DNA from: Streptomyces sp. 840.1
GTDB lineage: Bacteria > Actinomycetota > Actinomycetes > Streptomycetales > Streptomycetaceae
Length of the DNA stretch: 64,000 nt
Reading direction: 5' to 3'
Assembly: GCF_003751445.1 (NCBI RefSeq)
Contig: NZ_RJUU01000001.1
Location: forward strand, 1,803,001 to 1,867,000
Shown: positions 33,356 through 44,377 of the stretch, piece after piece
Position numbering within the stretch: position 1 is the stretch's first letter
How the letters are laid out: the number at the start of each line of letters is the position of its first letter
Program-made: the position numbers and the translations under genes
The notes under the pieces: generated by a model
Databases searched by the model: none
The model's input: the letters and a program-made list of their open reading frames with translations, nothing else
Told to the model about the DNA's origin: nothing

Positions 33356-33856
33356 ATGACGGACGCGGTACCGGCCGAGCGGGACCGGGAGGACACGCAC
33401 CGGACCGGTCAGGACTGGACCGGTCAGGACTGGACCGATCCGGCGTGTCCGGTCGCGCGCGCGGTCGATCTCGTGGGCGACCGCTGGAGCCTGCTCATCG
33501 TCCGGGACGCGATGGACGGCGCGGCGTCGTTCACCGACTTCCGCAACCGCCTCGGCGTCGCCCGCAACATCCTCAGCGACCGGCTCCGCAAGCTCACCGC
33601 GCACGGCGTCCTGGCCACGAGCACTCCGCCCGGGGCCAAGCGCCACACCTACCGGCTCACCGACGCCGGCCAGGAGCTGTTCACCGCCGTCGTCGCGCTC
33701 AGGCAGTGGGGCGAGCGCCACGCCTTCGCGCCCGGCGAGGACCACTCCGTCCTGCTCGACGACGCGGGGCGGGACGTGCCCCGCTTCCACGTTCTGGACC
33801 GGAGCGGCCGGCCGGTCACGGCGGCGACATCACATGTGCGCAAGGCCGGTGAGTGA
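33356..33856 (+). CDS. HxlR-family winged-helix regulator
   Basis: A 166-residue regulator. ATG 33356 follows GGGAGG; a longer frame from 33278 crosses the operators. The N terminus contains a short repeat (TGQDWTGQDWT) from duplicated DNA. The HxlR domain starts at DPACPVARAVDLVGDRWSLLIV, with the conserved Cys just before it, and the wing is FTDFRNRLGVARNILSDRLRKL. An extra C-terminal part (FAPGEDHSVLLDDAGRDVPR) is shared with longer HxlR proteins. Likely represses the divergent MFS gene. Confidence 0.9.
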   Translation: MTDAVPAERDREDTHRTGQDWTGQDWTDPACPVARAVDLVGDRWSLLIVRDAMDGAASFTDFRNRLGVARNILSDRLRKLTAHGVLATSTPPGAKRHTYRLTDAGQELFTAVVALRQWGERHAFAPGEDHSVLLDDAGRDVPRFHVLDRSGRPVTAATSHVRKAGE

Positions 33857-33883
33857 CGCGGCCGGAGCGCCCGGCCCGCACCC

Positions 33884-36303
<2,420 letters not shown>

Positions 36304-36319
36304 GCCCCAAGCATCGCTC

Positions 36320-36341
36320 GTACCCACCTTTTTGTGGGTAC
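36320..36341. promoter_or_regulatory. Palindromic operator upstream of the nitronate monooxygenase-rox pair
   Basis: GTACCCAC (36320-36327) and GTGGGTAC (36334-36341) form a perfect inverted repeat around CTTTTT, 17 bp upstream of the ATG. It is probably bound by the HxlR regulator encoded next to it (36439-36789). Confidence 0.65.
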
Positions 36342-36438
36342 TTGGCAGCCGAACCCGCCGGGGCGAACCTGGATACGGAAGACGGCGGAGCAACGCACCG
36401 AGCGGGAAGGAGGATTCGGGAGGAGAGGGCGCGTCCGG

Positions 36439-36789
36439 TCAGGACGCCGAGGCGGAACCGGTCAGCCGGTCCAGGCGGCGGTGCCCCCAGTCGGACAGCG
36501 GCCCCAGCGTCTCGGACAGTTCCCGCCCGAACGGGGTCAGCGAGTACTCGGTCCTGAGCGGCAGTTCGTCGTACACCTCCCGGTGCACCAGCCCGTCGTC
36601 CGCCATCTCGCGCAGCGCCTGCGTCAGCACCTTCTCGCTGAGCCCCGGCAGCTGCCGCCGCAGCTCCCCCGGGCGGCACGGCCCCGACTCCAGCAGCCAG
36701 AGCAGGGCGGTCTTCCACTTGCCGTCGATCACCGCGATCGCGGCCGTCACTCCACAGACATTCAGGTCCTTCGCACGGCTGCGCGTCAT
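36439..36789 (-). CDS. HxlR-family regulator, possible redox or electrophile sensor
   Basis: A short HxlR protein of 116 residues (ATG 36789, MTRSRAKDLNVCGVTAAIAVIDGKWKTALLWLL). The conserved N-terminal Cys12 is the residue that senses quinones or oxidants in YodB/HypR-type members. The winged helix is RPGELRRQLPGLSEKVLTQALREM, and the wing HREVYDELPLRTEYSLTPFG matches the family. It lies upstream on the same strand as the monooxygenase pair and divergent from an oxidoreductase gene 54 bp away, so it may control both. Confidence 0.9.
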   Translation of the reverse strand: MTRSRAKDLNVCGVTAAIAVIDGKWKTALLWLLESGPCRPGELRRQLPGLSEKVLTQALREMADDGLVHREVYDELPLRTEYSLTPFGRELSETLGPLSDWGHRRLDRLTGSASAS

Positions 36790-36843
36790 CTCGGTCCGTC
36801 CACCGCCTTCGTCCACGTTCTCAATGATCAATGGAGTTGAACC

Positions 36844-37827
36844 ATGTCCACGTTCTCGTCCACGTCTTCGTCCACGCCCTCCGGACAGTCTGCCGTGACC
36901 GTGCTCGGCCTGGGGCCGATGGGCCGTTGTCTGGCCCGTGCGTTCCTCGACGCGGGCCTCCGGACCACGGTCTGGAACCGGACGCCGGGCCGGGACCGCG
37001 AGCTGCTCGAACGCGGTGCGACGGGCGCCCCGTCGGCCGGGGAGGCGGTCGCCGCGAGCCCGCTGACCGTGGTGTGCGTCGTGAACTACGACGCGGCCGA
37101 CGCCGTCCTGCGCGACGACGCGGTCACGGCCGCGGCCAAGGGGCGCACGGTCGTGAACCTGAGCGCGGACACCCCCGACCGGGCCCGGTCCACCGCGCAG
37201 TGGGCCGCCGGACACGGCATCCGCTACCTGGACGGCGCGATCATGACGCCGACCACCACCATCGGCACGCCGGCCGCGGTATTCCTCCACAGCGGTCCGG
37301 CGGAGCTCTACCGGGAGCACCGGCCGGTACTGGACGCGCTGGGCGGCAGCCACACCCATCTGAGCGAGGAGATCGGCCGGGCGGCCGCGTACGACGTCGC
37401 GCTGCTGGACGTCTTCTGGACCGCCATGACCGGCTTCGCACACGCCCTGGCGATAGCACGGGCGGAAGGGATCACGGCAGGCGAACTGGCCCCGTTCACC
37501 CAGGGGATCGCCGCGATCCTGCCCCCGATCTTCGAGCAGTACGCACGGGCGCTGGACGACGGGGACTTCTCCGGCGACGACAACCCGCTCACCTCGGCGG
37601 CATCCTCGATGGCGCACATCGCCCACACCTCCGAGTCCCACGGCATCGACGCGGGCGTGATGCGCGCGGCCGGGGAACTCGCGCGGCGGGCCATCGACGA
37701 CGGACACGGCGCCGACGGCTTCGTCCGGGTCGCAGAACTCCTGGGCCGGGCAGCCCCGTTCACCCCGCCCGCCCCGCTCACCCCGCTCACCCCGCTCAGC
37801 CAAGGAACGCCGCGACCGACGAGGTGA
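36844..37827 (+). CDS. NAD(P)-dependent oxidoreductase of the imine reductase/beta-hydroxyacid dehydrogenase type
   Basis: A 327-residue enzyme with an N-terminal Rossmann domain (VTVLGLGPMGRCLARAFLDAG, then TTVWNRTPGR, where Arg after Asn favours NADPH). The C-terminal helical domain (YLDGAIMTPTTTIGTPAAVFLHSG...) is typical of imine reductases. The catalytic Lys of true beta-hydroxyacid dehydrogenases is absent, supporting imine reductase-like chemistry. The N-terminal 16 residues are Ser/Thr-rich from a 12-bp DNA repeat, and the C-terminal tail has a PLTPLTPL repeat. It overlaps the opposing hydrolase gene by 32 bp. Confidence 0.85.
   Translation: MSTFSSTSSSTPSGQSAVTVLGLGPMGRCLARAFLDAGLRTTVWNRTPGRDRELLERGATGAPSAGEAVAASPLTVVCVVNYDAADAVLRDDAVTAAAKGRTVVNLSADTPDRARSTAQWAAGHGIRYLDGAIMTPTTTIGTPAAVFLHSGPAELYREHRPVLDALGGSHTHLSEEIGRAAAYDVALLDVFWTAMTGFAHALAIARAEGITAGELAPFTQGIAAILPPIFEQYARALDDGDFSGDDNPLTSAASSMAHIAHTSESHGIDAGVMRAAGELARRAIDDGHGADGFVRVAELLGRAAPFTPPAPLTPLTPLSQGTPRPTR
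36846..36881. repeat. 12-bp tandem repeat at the start of the imine reductase-like gene
   Basis: GTCCACGTTCTC, GTCCACGTCTTC and GTCCACGCCCTC follow one another (36846-36881); an exact extra copy of the first unit lies upstream at 36811-36822 in the promoter region. Confidence 0.85.
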
Positions 37828-38623
37828 ACCGGCCGGCGTCGTCCAGCCACGGATAGTGCCCGGCCCCCGGCTGAACGACGAACTCCGCGCCGGGGAACAG
37901 CGCGGCGAACCCGGCCACCGCCGAAGGGGGACTGTTCAGGTCGAACTCCCCGGCGAGCAGCAGGACCGGGGAACCGAAGCCCGCGAGCGCCGCACGGGTG
38001 GCTCCGGGATCGAAGGCGCCCTCGGCCCCGAAGCCGGCGACGGCCTCCGGGTTCTGCGGCCGGCTCGCCGCGGAGTGCTCCCGCGCCGCCGCGTCCCAAC
38101 GGCCGTAGAAGAACGGGGCCACGGCCTCCCGGTCACCCTCCGCGCCCCGGGTGAGCGCCTCCAGCGCGGTGATCGCCTCCGGGTACCACGGCTCGCCCTT
38201 CCGGAGCGCCGCGAGCTCCATGCGCTCCTGCCCGGTGATCTCGATGCCGACGGCCCGGGTGCTGGGGGTGATCAGGGCGAGCCGGCCGACGCGCTGCGGG
38301 AACCTGGCCGCGTACAGCGTCGCGATGTTCGTACCGGCCGAGTGCGCGAGCAGGTCCGTCCGGGGCAGGCCGAGGTGTTCGCGCAGCGCCTCGACGTCGT
38401 CGACGAGCCGGTCGCACCGGTAGGAGGACGCGTCCTGGGGGACCGCTGACCGTCCGGTGCCGCGCAGGTCCGGGACGATCAGGCGGCGGTGCGCGGCCAG
38501 GCCGCCGAGTTCGCCCAGGTAGCGGGAGTCCGCAGGGCCTCCCGGAACGCAGAGGAGCGGGGCGCCGTGCCCGTACACGCGGTAGGCGAGCAGGGTGCCG
38601 TCGGATGCGGGGAAGGTGGTCAT
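37796..38623 (-). CDS. Alpha/beta hydrolase
   Basis: A 275-residue hydrolase of the proline iminopeptidase/haloperoxidase type. ATG 38623 (MTTFPASDGTLLAYRVYGHG) is preferred over ATG 38644, which lies inside the operator. The oxyanion region is LLCVPGGPADSRY, the nucleophile elbow is LLAHSAGTNI (Ser within AHSAG rather than GxSxG), and the C-terminal His is in GAGHYPWLDD. It is divergent from a HTH gene with a strong palindrome between. Substrate unknown. Confidence 0.87.
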   Translation of the reverse strand: MTTFPASDGTLLAYRVYGHGAPLLCVPGGPADSRYLGELGGLAAHRRLIVPDLRGTGRSAVPQDASSYRCDRLVDDVEALREHLGLPRTDLLAHSAGTNIATLYAARFPQRVGRLALITPSTRAVGIEITGQERMELAALRKGEPWYPEAITALEALTRGAEGDREAVAPFFYGRWDAAAREHSAASRPQNPEAVAGFGAEGAFDPGATRAALAGFGSPVLLLAGEFDLNSPPSAVAGFAALFPGAEFVVQPGAGHYPWLDDAGRFTSSVAAFLG

Positions 38624-38637
38624 AGAAGCGATCGTGT

Positions 38638-38673
38638 CACCCATAACCTGGTTATACAACTGGGTTATGGGTG
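38638..38673. promoter_or_regulatory. Large palindromic operator between an alpha/beta hydrolase and a HTH gene
   Basis: CACCCATAACC (38638-38648) pairs perfectly with GGTTATGGGTG (38663-38673). The 14-bp centre repeats the TGGTTATAC/AACTGGGTTAT theme, and a further ATAACTTGGTTGT copy sits at 38688-38700 at the HTH gene's start. It covers both divergent promoters. Confidence 0.7.
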
Positions 38674-38698
38674 GCGGATCAGGGTATATAACTTGGTT

Positions 38699-39370
38699 GT
38701 GGCAGGTGGAGAGAAGGACACGCGGACGACGGCCCAAGATCCCGGGAGCTCCGGGAGCTCAGCGACGCCGGCTGAGGAGCTGACCGAGGCGCAGGCGGCG
38801 CGGATGCTCGCCGGGATGAACGACGTCATCCGCGCGGGCGAGGAGATGCGGCAGCTCCGCGCCGAGATGGTCAAGGTCTTCATCGGCTTCGGCTGGACCC
38901 AGGAACGTATCGCCCGGCTCACCGGCATGAGCCAGCCCGCCGTGTCCAAGCAGGTGGCCAAGTACCGCTCCACCGACCCCGGGCCGCCGCTGGACCTCGC
39001 CCTCGGACAGGGCGACGCGGCCTGGCTCGAAGGGCGCCTGTGGGCGCTGGCCGAGGACATCTCCGAGACATACGAAGATGCCGCCCGCTGCACCTCGTAC
39101 GTCAGCGCCCTCGCCCGGGGCAGGAAGCGGTTCACCCCGGAGAACGTCGACGGGCTGCGGCGGCTCGTGGAGGAGGACCTGCGGCGGAACGCCGGGGAGC
39201 CGGCCGGTAGTGGCGGGGAGCCGCTCCGGGCGCACCGGCGCGCGTACGACGAGATCAGCCGCGGCCTCGACCTGCCGTCCGGCACGGCGGCCACCCCCGC
39301 CGGTCCGGCCTCCGCGCGCCGCGCCCTCGCCCACCGCATCCAGCGCGACCGGCTCAGGGGCTCCGCCTGA
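38699..39370 (+). CDS. HTH-domain transcriptional regulator, probably leaderless
   Basis: A 223-residue protein with a helix-turn-helix near residues 63-90 (KVFIGFGWTQERIARLTGMSQPAVSKQVAKY), resembling sigma-region-4 or resolvase-like HTHs. The remaining sequence is helical (AAWLEGRLWALAEDISETYEDAAR, ENVDGLRRLVEEDLRR) and I do not recognise it. The GTG at 38699 has no ribosome site but lies about 7 bp after TATATAAC, which suggests a leaderless transcript. It likely controls the divergent hydrolase gene and itself. Confidence 0.75.
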   Translation: MAGGEKDTRTTAQDPGSSGSSATPAEELTEAQAARMLAGMNDVIRAGEEMRQLRAEMVKVFIGFGWTQERIARLTGMSQPAVSKQVAKYRSTDPGPPLDLALGQGDAAWLEGRLWALAEDISETYEDAARCTSYVSALARGRKRFTPENVDGLRRLVEEDLRRNAGEPAGSGGEPLRAHRRAYDEISRGLDLPSGTAATPAGPASARRALAHRIQRDRLRGSA

Positions 39371-39435
39371 GCCCTGGGCGAGGCGCGACTCAGCCACCGG
39401 CGCTGGGACCCTGGGGGCACTGCGGGCCCGGAGAC

Positions 39436-40842
39436 TCAGCCGGCGCTGCGGGCGCGTACAGCCAGGGCGGCTGCCAGGACGCTCGGTACGAGCAGTACGC
39501 CGAAGGCCGCGGCATACCCGGCCAGGTCTGCGGAGCCGATGCCCAGGAAGAGGTTGAACAGGGCCGAGGACACCCCCATGACCGCCATCTGGCCCAGGTT
39601 CTGACTGGTCTGCATCGCACTGCTCGCATACCCCTGCCGGCCCGGCGGACTATGCGTGAGCGAGAGCAGGGTGAGGGATGGTGCGACCATGCCCATGCCG
39701 ATGGCCGCGAGGACCATGGCCCCGGCGGCGGTGAGCGCGGGCGTCCCGGGGAGCGTCCCGGCCGCGGCGATCACGACCGCCGCGCCCATCACCAGCGAAC
39801 CGGCCGTGATCATGCGGTGCCGGGAGACCCGCCCCTGAAGGCGGCCCTGCAGCCAGGAGGCGCCCGCCCAGGCGATGGCGGCGCCGGTGAACGCCAGCCC
39901 CGTCCGCACGGGCGGCACATGCCGGGCGGTGTCGAGGAGCAGCGGCACGAAGGCCTCCAGCGTGAAGTACGCCCCCGACGTCAGACCGCGCAGCAGCACG
40001 GCGGCGGGCAGCCCTCGCGCGGCGCGCCAGGTGCCCGGCGGCAGCAGCCGGGGCGTGAACACCACCAGCAGCGCCACCCCCGCCACCCCGAACAGCAGAT
40101 GGCGCAGGTCCCAGCCCGAGACGGCGTACTGCCCCAGCGCCGCGCCCACGCTCACCGCGGCGGCGACCAGAAGCGCGGGACGCGGCACCCGGTCAGCCGG
40201 CCGCGCGTCGGCCGGGTCCGCGGGGGCCGACTGCCAGGAGCGGCTGCGCAGCAGCAGCACCACGGCCAGCGAAGGGATCACGGTCAGGGCGGCCAGGCCG
40301 TAGAACACCACCCGCCAGGACCACCAGTCGGCCACCAGCCCGGCCAGCGGCGGGCCGGTCAGCGAGGGGATGATCCAGCAGGTGCTCATCAACGCCAGGG
40401 CGCGCGCCCGCAGTCGGTCCGGGTAGGCGTGGGCGATGGCGGTGTTGATGGCCACCGCGATCATTCCGGCCGCCACCCCGTCCAGGAAGCGGCCGGCCGC
40501 GAGTTGCCAGATGGTCGTGCTGGTCGCCGACACCACCAGGGTGACCACCGCAAGCACCACACCGGCCGCCAGCGGACGCCCCGCCCCGGCGCGGTCCGCC
40601 CAGTCGCCGCCCAGCACCCCTCCGAGCAGGCTCGCGGCGACGAAGCAGCCCGCGACCAGCGGGTACAGGTGAACCCCGTCCAGCTCCCGGGCGGCCGCCG
40701 GGAGGGTGGGCACCACGGCGAGCGCGGCGAACCCGGTCAGGAACATCACGGCGGCGAAACCGATGGTCGCGGGCGCGTAATGCCGGGAGAACAGGCGCTC
40801 CTCGACAGCCGCCTCCGGCTGCACCGGGGCCTGCCCGGTCAC
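39436..40842 (-). CDS. MFS transporter (YnfM-like arabinose/drug family)
   Basis: A 468-residue membrane transporter with about 12 helices and a long soluble loop after helix 6 (SRSWQSAPADPADARPADRV). The loop motif between helices 2 and 3 is GVLGGDWADRAGAGRPLAAG. The sequence starts MTGQAPVQPEAAVEERLFSRHYAPATIGFA. It is a single gene converging on the HTH gene 65 bp away. Substrate unknown. Confidence 0.87.
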   Translation of the reverse strand: MTGQAPVQPEAAVEERLFSRHYAPATIGFAAVMFLTGFAALAVVPTLPAAARELDGVHLYPLVAGCFVAASLLGGVLGGDWADRAGAGRPLAAGVVLAVVTLVVSATSTTIWQLAAGRFLDGVAAGMIAVAINTAIAHAYPDRLRARALALMSTCWIIPSLTGPPLAGLVADWWSWRVVFYGLAALTVIPSLAVVLLLRSRSWQSAPADPADARPADRVPRPALLVAAAVSVGAALGQYAVSGWDLRHLLFGVAGVALLVVFTPRLLPPGTWRAARGLPAAVLLRGLTSGAYFTLEAFVPLLLDTARHVPPVRTGLAFTGAAIAWAGASWLQGRLQGRVSRHRMITAGSLVMGAAVVIAAAGTLPGTPALTAAGAMVLAAIGMGMVAPSLTLLSLTHSPPGRQGYASSAMQTSQNLGQMAVMGVSSALFNLFLGIGSADLAGYAAAFGVLLVPSVLAAALAVRARSAG

Positions 40843-40997
40843 CGCCCTCCGCCCGTCGCCGGAACGGTGGCCGACCGGGCGCGGGGCACCCGTATCAACT
40901 CGTCGCGAGACACTTCCGGATCATGGGTCACGGGCGCCAAAGCTATGCGCGCGGCGCGGCGGCCTGCCACTCCTTTTCCGCACCGCCCCGGAGGGGT

Positions 40998-42113
40998 TCA
41001 TCTGCCGGTCACGGCCGCCTCCGCCGCCCGGAGCGCTTCGCCGCGTTCACTCATCAACAGGTCTGTGCTGTCCGCCCATTGGTCCACGGAACCGGTCAGC
41101 GGCCGGCTGCGCAGTTCCGGATCGGTGACCGAGGCGGCGAGCGGGCGGGCGAAGCGTTCGGCGTGCAGGACCAGGAACGGCCTGCCGTGGTATGGGCGAG
41201 GGGACGGGTCCACCGGTTCGACGAGGCCGCTCTCGTTCTGGCGGATCGCGACCGCCCGGTACGCGGCGCAGAGGTGCCGTTCGCGTTCCGGGTAGCCGGT
41301 CGCCGCCAGCGCGCCGCGCAGGGACGGCAACAGACTCTCCGCCGAGTCCAGTTGGGCGAAGGCGCTGCCGAGCCATTTGCTGTACGGCGCGTACCGCCGC
41401 TCCAGGAGCAGCGCGAGGCGCATCAGATCGCGCACCAGCCGGCCCGCGACGACGGCCGAGCCGAGCTCGTCGCCGACCTCGGCGCAGCGCCCGACGAAGG
41501 CCTCCTCCTGGGAGATCCGCTGCCACTGGCAGGCCAGCAGATACCGCCACACCTGTTCGGGGTACCAGGCCAGCCGCCGCCGTGCGGTGGTGAGGAGGCC
41601 GGGGCCGTCGTGGAACACCGCACCGCCGGTGATCCCGGCGAGCCGCTGCTGGGGCATCGCGAGCCAGTCCCGTACGCCCGGTTCGGCGGCCGACGCGTCG
41701 AAGCCGGTCTCCCGGGTCAGCCGGCCGGCGATGTCGTGCGCGGCCACACGGTGGTTGACCGGCCCGTCGGTCGCCTCCATGTGCCCGACCGGGTCGAGCG
41801 GGTCGTCGGCGGGACGGAAGTGGGTGGGCCAGCCGCGGATCTCCTTCGGGAGCCGGTCCGCCAGGAGCCGCCGGATCGCGTCGCCGTGGGCCGCGAGGTC
41901 CGGCGCCGTGAGGAAGAGGTCCAGCCGGGGGCCCCAGTCGTGGTCGGCGGACCGGGCCGTGTCGAAGCCGAGTACCTCGGAGCCCGGCCCGATCCGCGCG
42001 GCGGCGTAGGGCAGCCCGGGGAAGGCGGCGTCCAGGAGCGGCCGCACCGCCTCCTCGTAGAGGATCCGGGAGAGCTCCAGACCGGGCAGGAAGGCGGCTT
42101 CGGAGTGGCTCAT
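40998..42113 (-). CDS. DUF4037 domain protein, nucleotidyltransferase-like
   Basis: A 371-residue cytoplasmic protein; ATG 42113 (MSHSEAAFLPGLELSRILYEE) chosen because upstream codons cover the MarR promoter. It opens with a nucleotidyltransferase-like pattern: IGPGSEVLGFDTARSADHDWGPRLDLFL, where GS and DHDWGPR-D supply the Gly-Ser and the paired acidic residues. A helical DUF4037 domain follows (VWRYLLACQWQRISQEEAFVGR). Such proteins resemble streptomycin or kanamycin nucleotidyltransferases in fold. Substrate unknown; divergent from marR. Confidence 0.85.
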   Translation of the reverse strand: MSHSEAAFLPGLELSRILYEEAVRPLLDAAFPGLPYAAARIGPGSEVLGFDTARSADHDWGPRLDLFLTAPDLAAHGDAIRRLLADRLPKEIRGWPTHFRPADDPLDPVGHMEATDGPVNHRVAAHDIAGRLTRETGFDASAAEPGVRDWLAMPQQRLAGITGGAVFHDGPGLLTTARRRLAWYPEQVWRYLLACQWQRISQEEAFVGRCAEVGDELGSAVVAGRLVRDLMRLALLLERRYAPYSKWLGSAFAQLDSAESLLPSLRGALAATGYPERERHLCAAYRAVAIRQNESGLVEPVDPSPRPYHGRPFLVLHAERFARPLAASVTDPELRSRPLTGSVDQWADSTDLLMSERGEALRAAEAAVTGR

Positions 42114-42237
42114 ACGGCAACTCTGCCGGGGCGGAATCCGATCGGCCAGCCAATATCCCCTGGCTGCCGAGGGGCACCTCCCGGGAAAGTCCGGTTGCGG
42201 ACAATCCATCACAGACCGAATTGTTACCCTGGCGGAC

Positions 42238-42726
42238 ATGACCGCCATGGCACCCACGCGCACCGCACCGGACCTCTCCTACTTCCTGAATCACACCAGC
42301 CACGTCCTGCGGACCCAGATGTCGGCGGCGCTCGCCGAGGTCGGGCTCACGCCGCGGATGCACTGCGTCCTGGTCCACGCCCTGGAGGAGGAGCGCACCC
42401 AGATCCAGCTCGCCGAGATCGGCGACATGGACAAGACCACGATGGTGGTGACGGTGGACGCCCTGGAGAGCGCGGGCCTGGCCGAGCGCAGGCCGTCCAG
42501 CCGGGACCGCCGGGCGCGGATCATCGCCGTCACCGAGAAGGGCGCGACGCTCGCCGTACGGAGCCAGGAGATCGTGGACCGGGTGCATCAGGGCGCACTG
42601 GCCGAACTCGACAGCGGCGACCGCGCGGCACTGCTGCGCGCCCTGGAGCAGCTGGCGGGCGACCGGCTCTCCACTCCGGCCGAGACCCCCGGGACGGCCC
42701 GCCGGGCCCGCCAGAGCCAGAAGTAG
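42238..42726 (+). CDS. MarR-family transcriptional regulator
   Basis: A 162-residue regulator starting at ATG 42238. The winged helix is QIQLAEIGDMDKTTMVVTVDALESAGLAERRPSSRDRRARIIAVTEKG, with the D-R-R-A-R wing conserved. It is followed 109 bp later on the same strand by a 14-helix MFS pump, and is divergent from DUF4037. Control of the pump is the obvious inference. An AT-rich stretch (42757-42800) before the pump gene may carry the operator. Confidence 0.9.
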   Translation: MTAMAPTRTAPDLSYFLNHTSHVLRTQMSAALAEVGLTPRMHCVLVHALEEERTQIQLAEIGDMDKTTMVVTVDALESAGLAERRPSSRDRRARIIAVTEKGATLAVRSQEIVDRVHQGALAELDSGDRAALLRALEQLAGDRLSTPAETPGTARRARQSQK

Positions 42727-42835
42727 CCGGTCGGCCGCGGCCCCCTCGAAGACAGAGAATAGAACCGAAAGAAATAGTCCGCAACAAAACCTTCTGTTAG
42801 CGTCTCTCCTGTCGACCCACCGTCAGGAGAGCCCG

Positions 42836-44317
42836 ATGTCTGCCCCCTTGCCGTCTTCCGCGCCCACCTCCGCACCCGGCTCCGCACCCGCATCCGCGCC
42901 ACCGGCCACCGCCCGAACGCGGGGGCTCGCCCTCGGTGTGATCGCCACGGGCCTGCTGATGACCGTGCTCGACGGCTCGATCGTCAGCGTGGCCATGCCC
43001 GCCATCCAGAACGACCTCGGGCTGTCGCCCGCCGGCCTCAGCTGGGTCGTCAACGCCTACCTGATCGCCTTCGGCGGCCTGTTGCTGCTCGCCGGCCGGC
43101 TGGGCGATCTCATCGGCCGCAGACGGATGTTCCTGGCCGGCACCGCCGTCTTCACCGCATCCTCGGTGCTGGCGGGCGCCGCCGGCTCCCCCACCCTGCT
43201 GATCACCGCCCGCTTCCTCCAGGGCGCCGGCAGCGCCATGGCCTCCGCGGTCGGACTCGGCATCCTCGTCACGCTGTTCACCGAGAGCCGCGAACGCACC
43301 AGGGCCATCGCGGTGTTCAGCTTCACCGGAGCGGCGGGCGCGTCGATCGGCCAGGTGCTCGGCGGGGTCCTCACCGACACCGTCGGCTGGCACTGGATCT
43401 TCCTCATCAACCTGCCGATCGGGGTCGCGACGCTCCTCGTCGCGGTGCGCGTCCTGCCCGCCGACCGCGGCCCCGGGCTCGGCGCCGGGGCGGACGCCAT
43501 CGGCGCGGTCCTCGTCACCTCGGGAGTGATGCTGGGCATCTACTCCGTCGTCGAGGCCGGGTCGTACGGCTGGCTGTCGGCGCACACGCTCGGCCTCGGG
43601 GCGCTCGCTCTGGTCCTGCTCGCCGCGTTCGTCGTCCGGCAGGCCACCGCCCGGACGCCACTGCTGCCGCTGCGCATACTCCGGTCGCGGAGCGTCTCGG
43701 GCGCCAACCTGGTCCAGATGCTCATGGTGGCCGCGCTGTTCTCGTTCCAGATCCTGGTCGCGCTCTACCTCCAGCGGGTACTCGGCCACGGCGCCGCCGC
43801 CACCGGTCTCGCCATGCTGCCCGCCGCCGTCGTCATCGGAGCCGTGTCACTCGGCGTCTCGGCCCGGCTGAGCGCACGGATCGGCGACCGCAACGTACTG
43901 CTCCTGGGCATCGCCCTGCTGATCGCCCTGCTCGGCCTGCTCACCCGGCTCCCCGCCCACGGGCACTACGCCACGGATCTGCTGCCGCTGATGTTCCTCT
44001 GCGCGGGCTTCGGCCTCGCCCTCCCGGCGCTCACCTCGCTGGGCATGTCGGGGGCGGGCGAGGAGGACGCGGGCCTGGTGTCCGGGCTGTTCAACACCAC
44101 CCAGCAGATCGGCATGGCGGCGGGTGTGGCCGTCCTCTCCACCCTGGCCGCCTCCCGCACCGACACCCTGCTCGCCGGGGGCAGCGGCCGGGCCGAGGCA
44201 CTGACCGGCGGCTACCACCTCGCGTTCGCGGTCGGCGGCGGGCTGCTCACGGCCGCCTTCGTCGTCGCGCTCACGGTCCTCGGCCGGACGCGGCCCGGCG
44301 TCCACCCCCGCGGCTGA
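42836..44317 (+). CDS. MFS drug-proton antiporter, DHA2 (14-helix) family
   Basis: A 493-residue pump of the EmrB/QacA type. After an Ala/Pro/Ser-rich N terminus it has the DHA2 motif LDGSIVSVAMPAIQNDLGLSPAGLSWVVNAYLIAFG. Motif A follows as GRLGDLIGRRRMFLAG, and motif C as FTGAAGASIGQVLGGVLTDTVGWHWIFLINLPIG. Fourteen hydrophobic segments can be counted. The marR gene immediately upstream points to inducible efflux of a toxic compound. Confidence 0.92.
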   Translation: MSAPLPSSAPTSAPGSAPASAPPATARTRGLALGVIATGLLMTVLDGSIVSVAMPAIQNDLGLSPAGLSWVVNAYLIAFGGLLLLAGRLGDLIGRRRMFLAGTAVFTASSVLAGAAGSPTLLITARFLQGAGSAMASAVGLGILVTLFTESRERTRAIAVFSFTGAAGASIGQVLGGVLTDTVGWHWIFLINLPIGVATLLVAVRVLPADRGPGLGAGADAIGAVLVTSGVMLGIYSVVEAGSYGWLSAHTLGLGALALVLLAAFVVRQATARTPLLPLRILRSRSVSGANLVQMLMVAALFSFQILVALYLQRVLGHGAAATGLAMLPAAVVIGAVSLGVSARLSARIGDRNVLLLGIALLIALLGLLTRLPAHGHYATDLLPLMFLCAGFGLALPALTSLGMSGAGEEDAGLVSGLFNTTQQIGMAAGVAVLSTLAASRTDTLLAGGSGRAEALTGGYHLAFAVGGGLLTAAFVVALTVLGRTRPGVHPRG

Positions 44318-44377
44318 CGTCCCGGCTCCGCTGCCTGGACAGACGGCGGTATGACGACAGGCTCTAGGATCCCGCCC

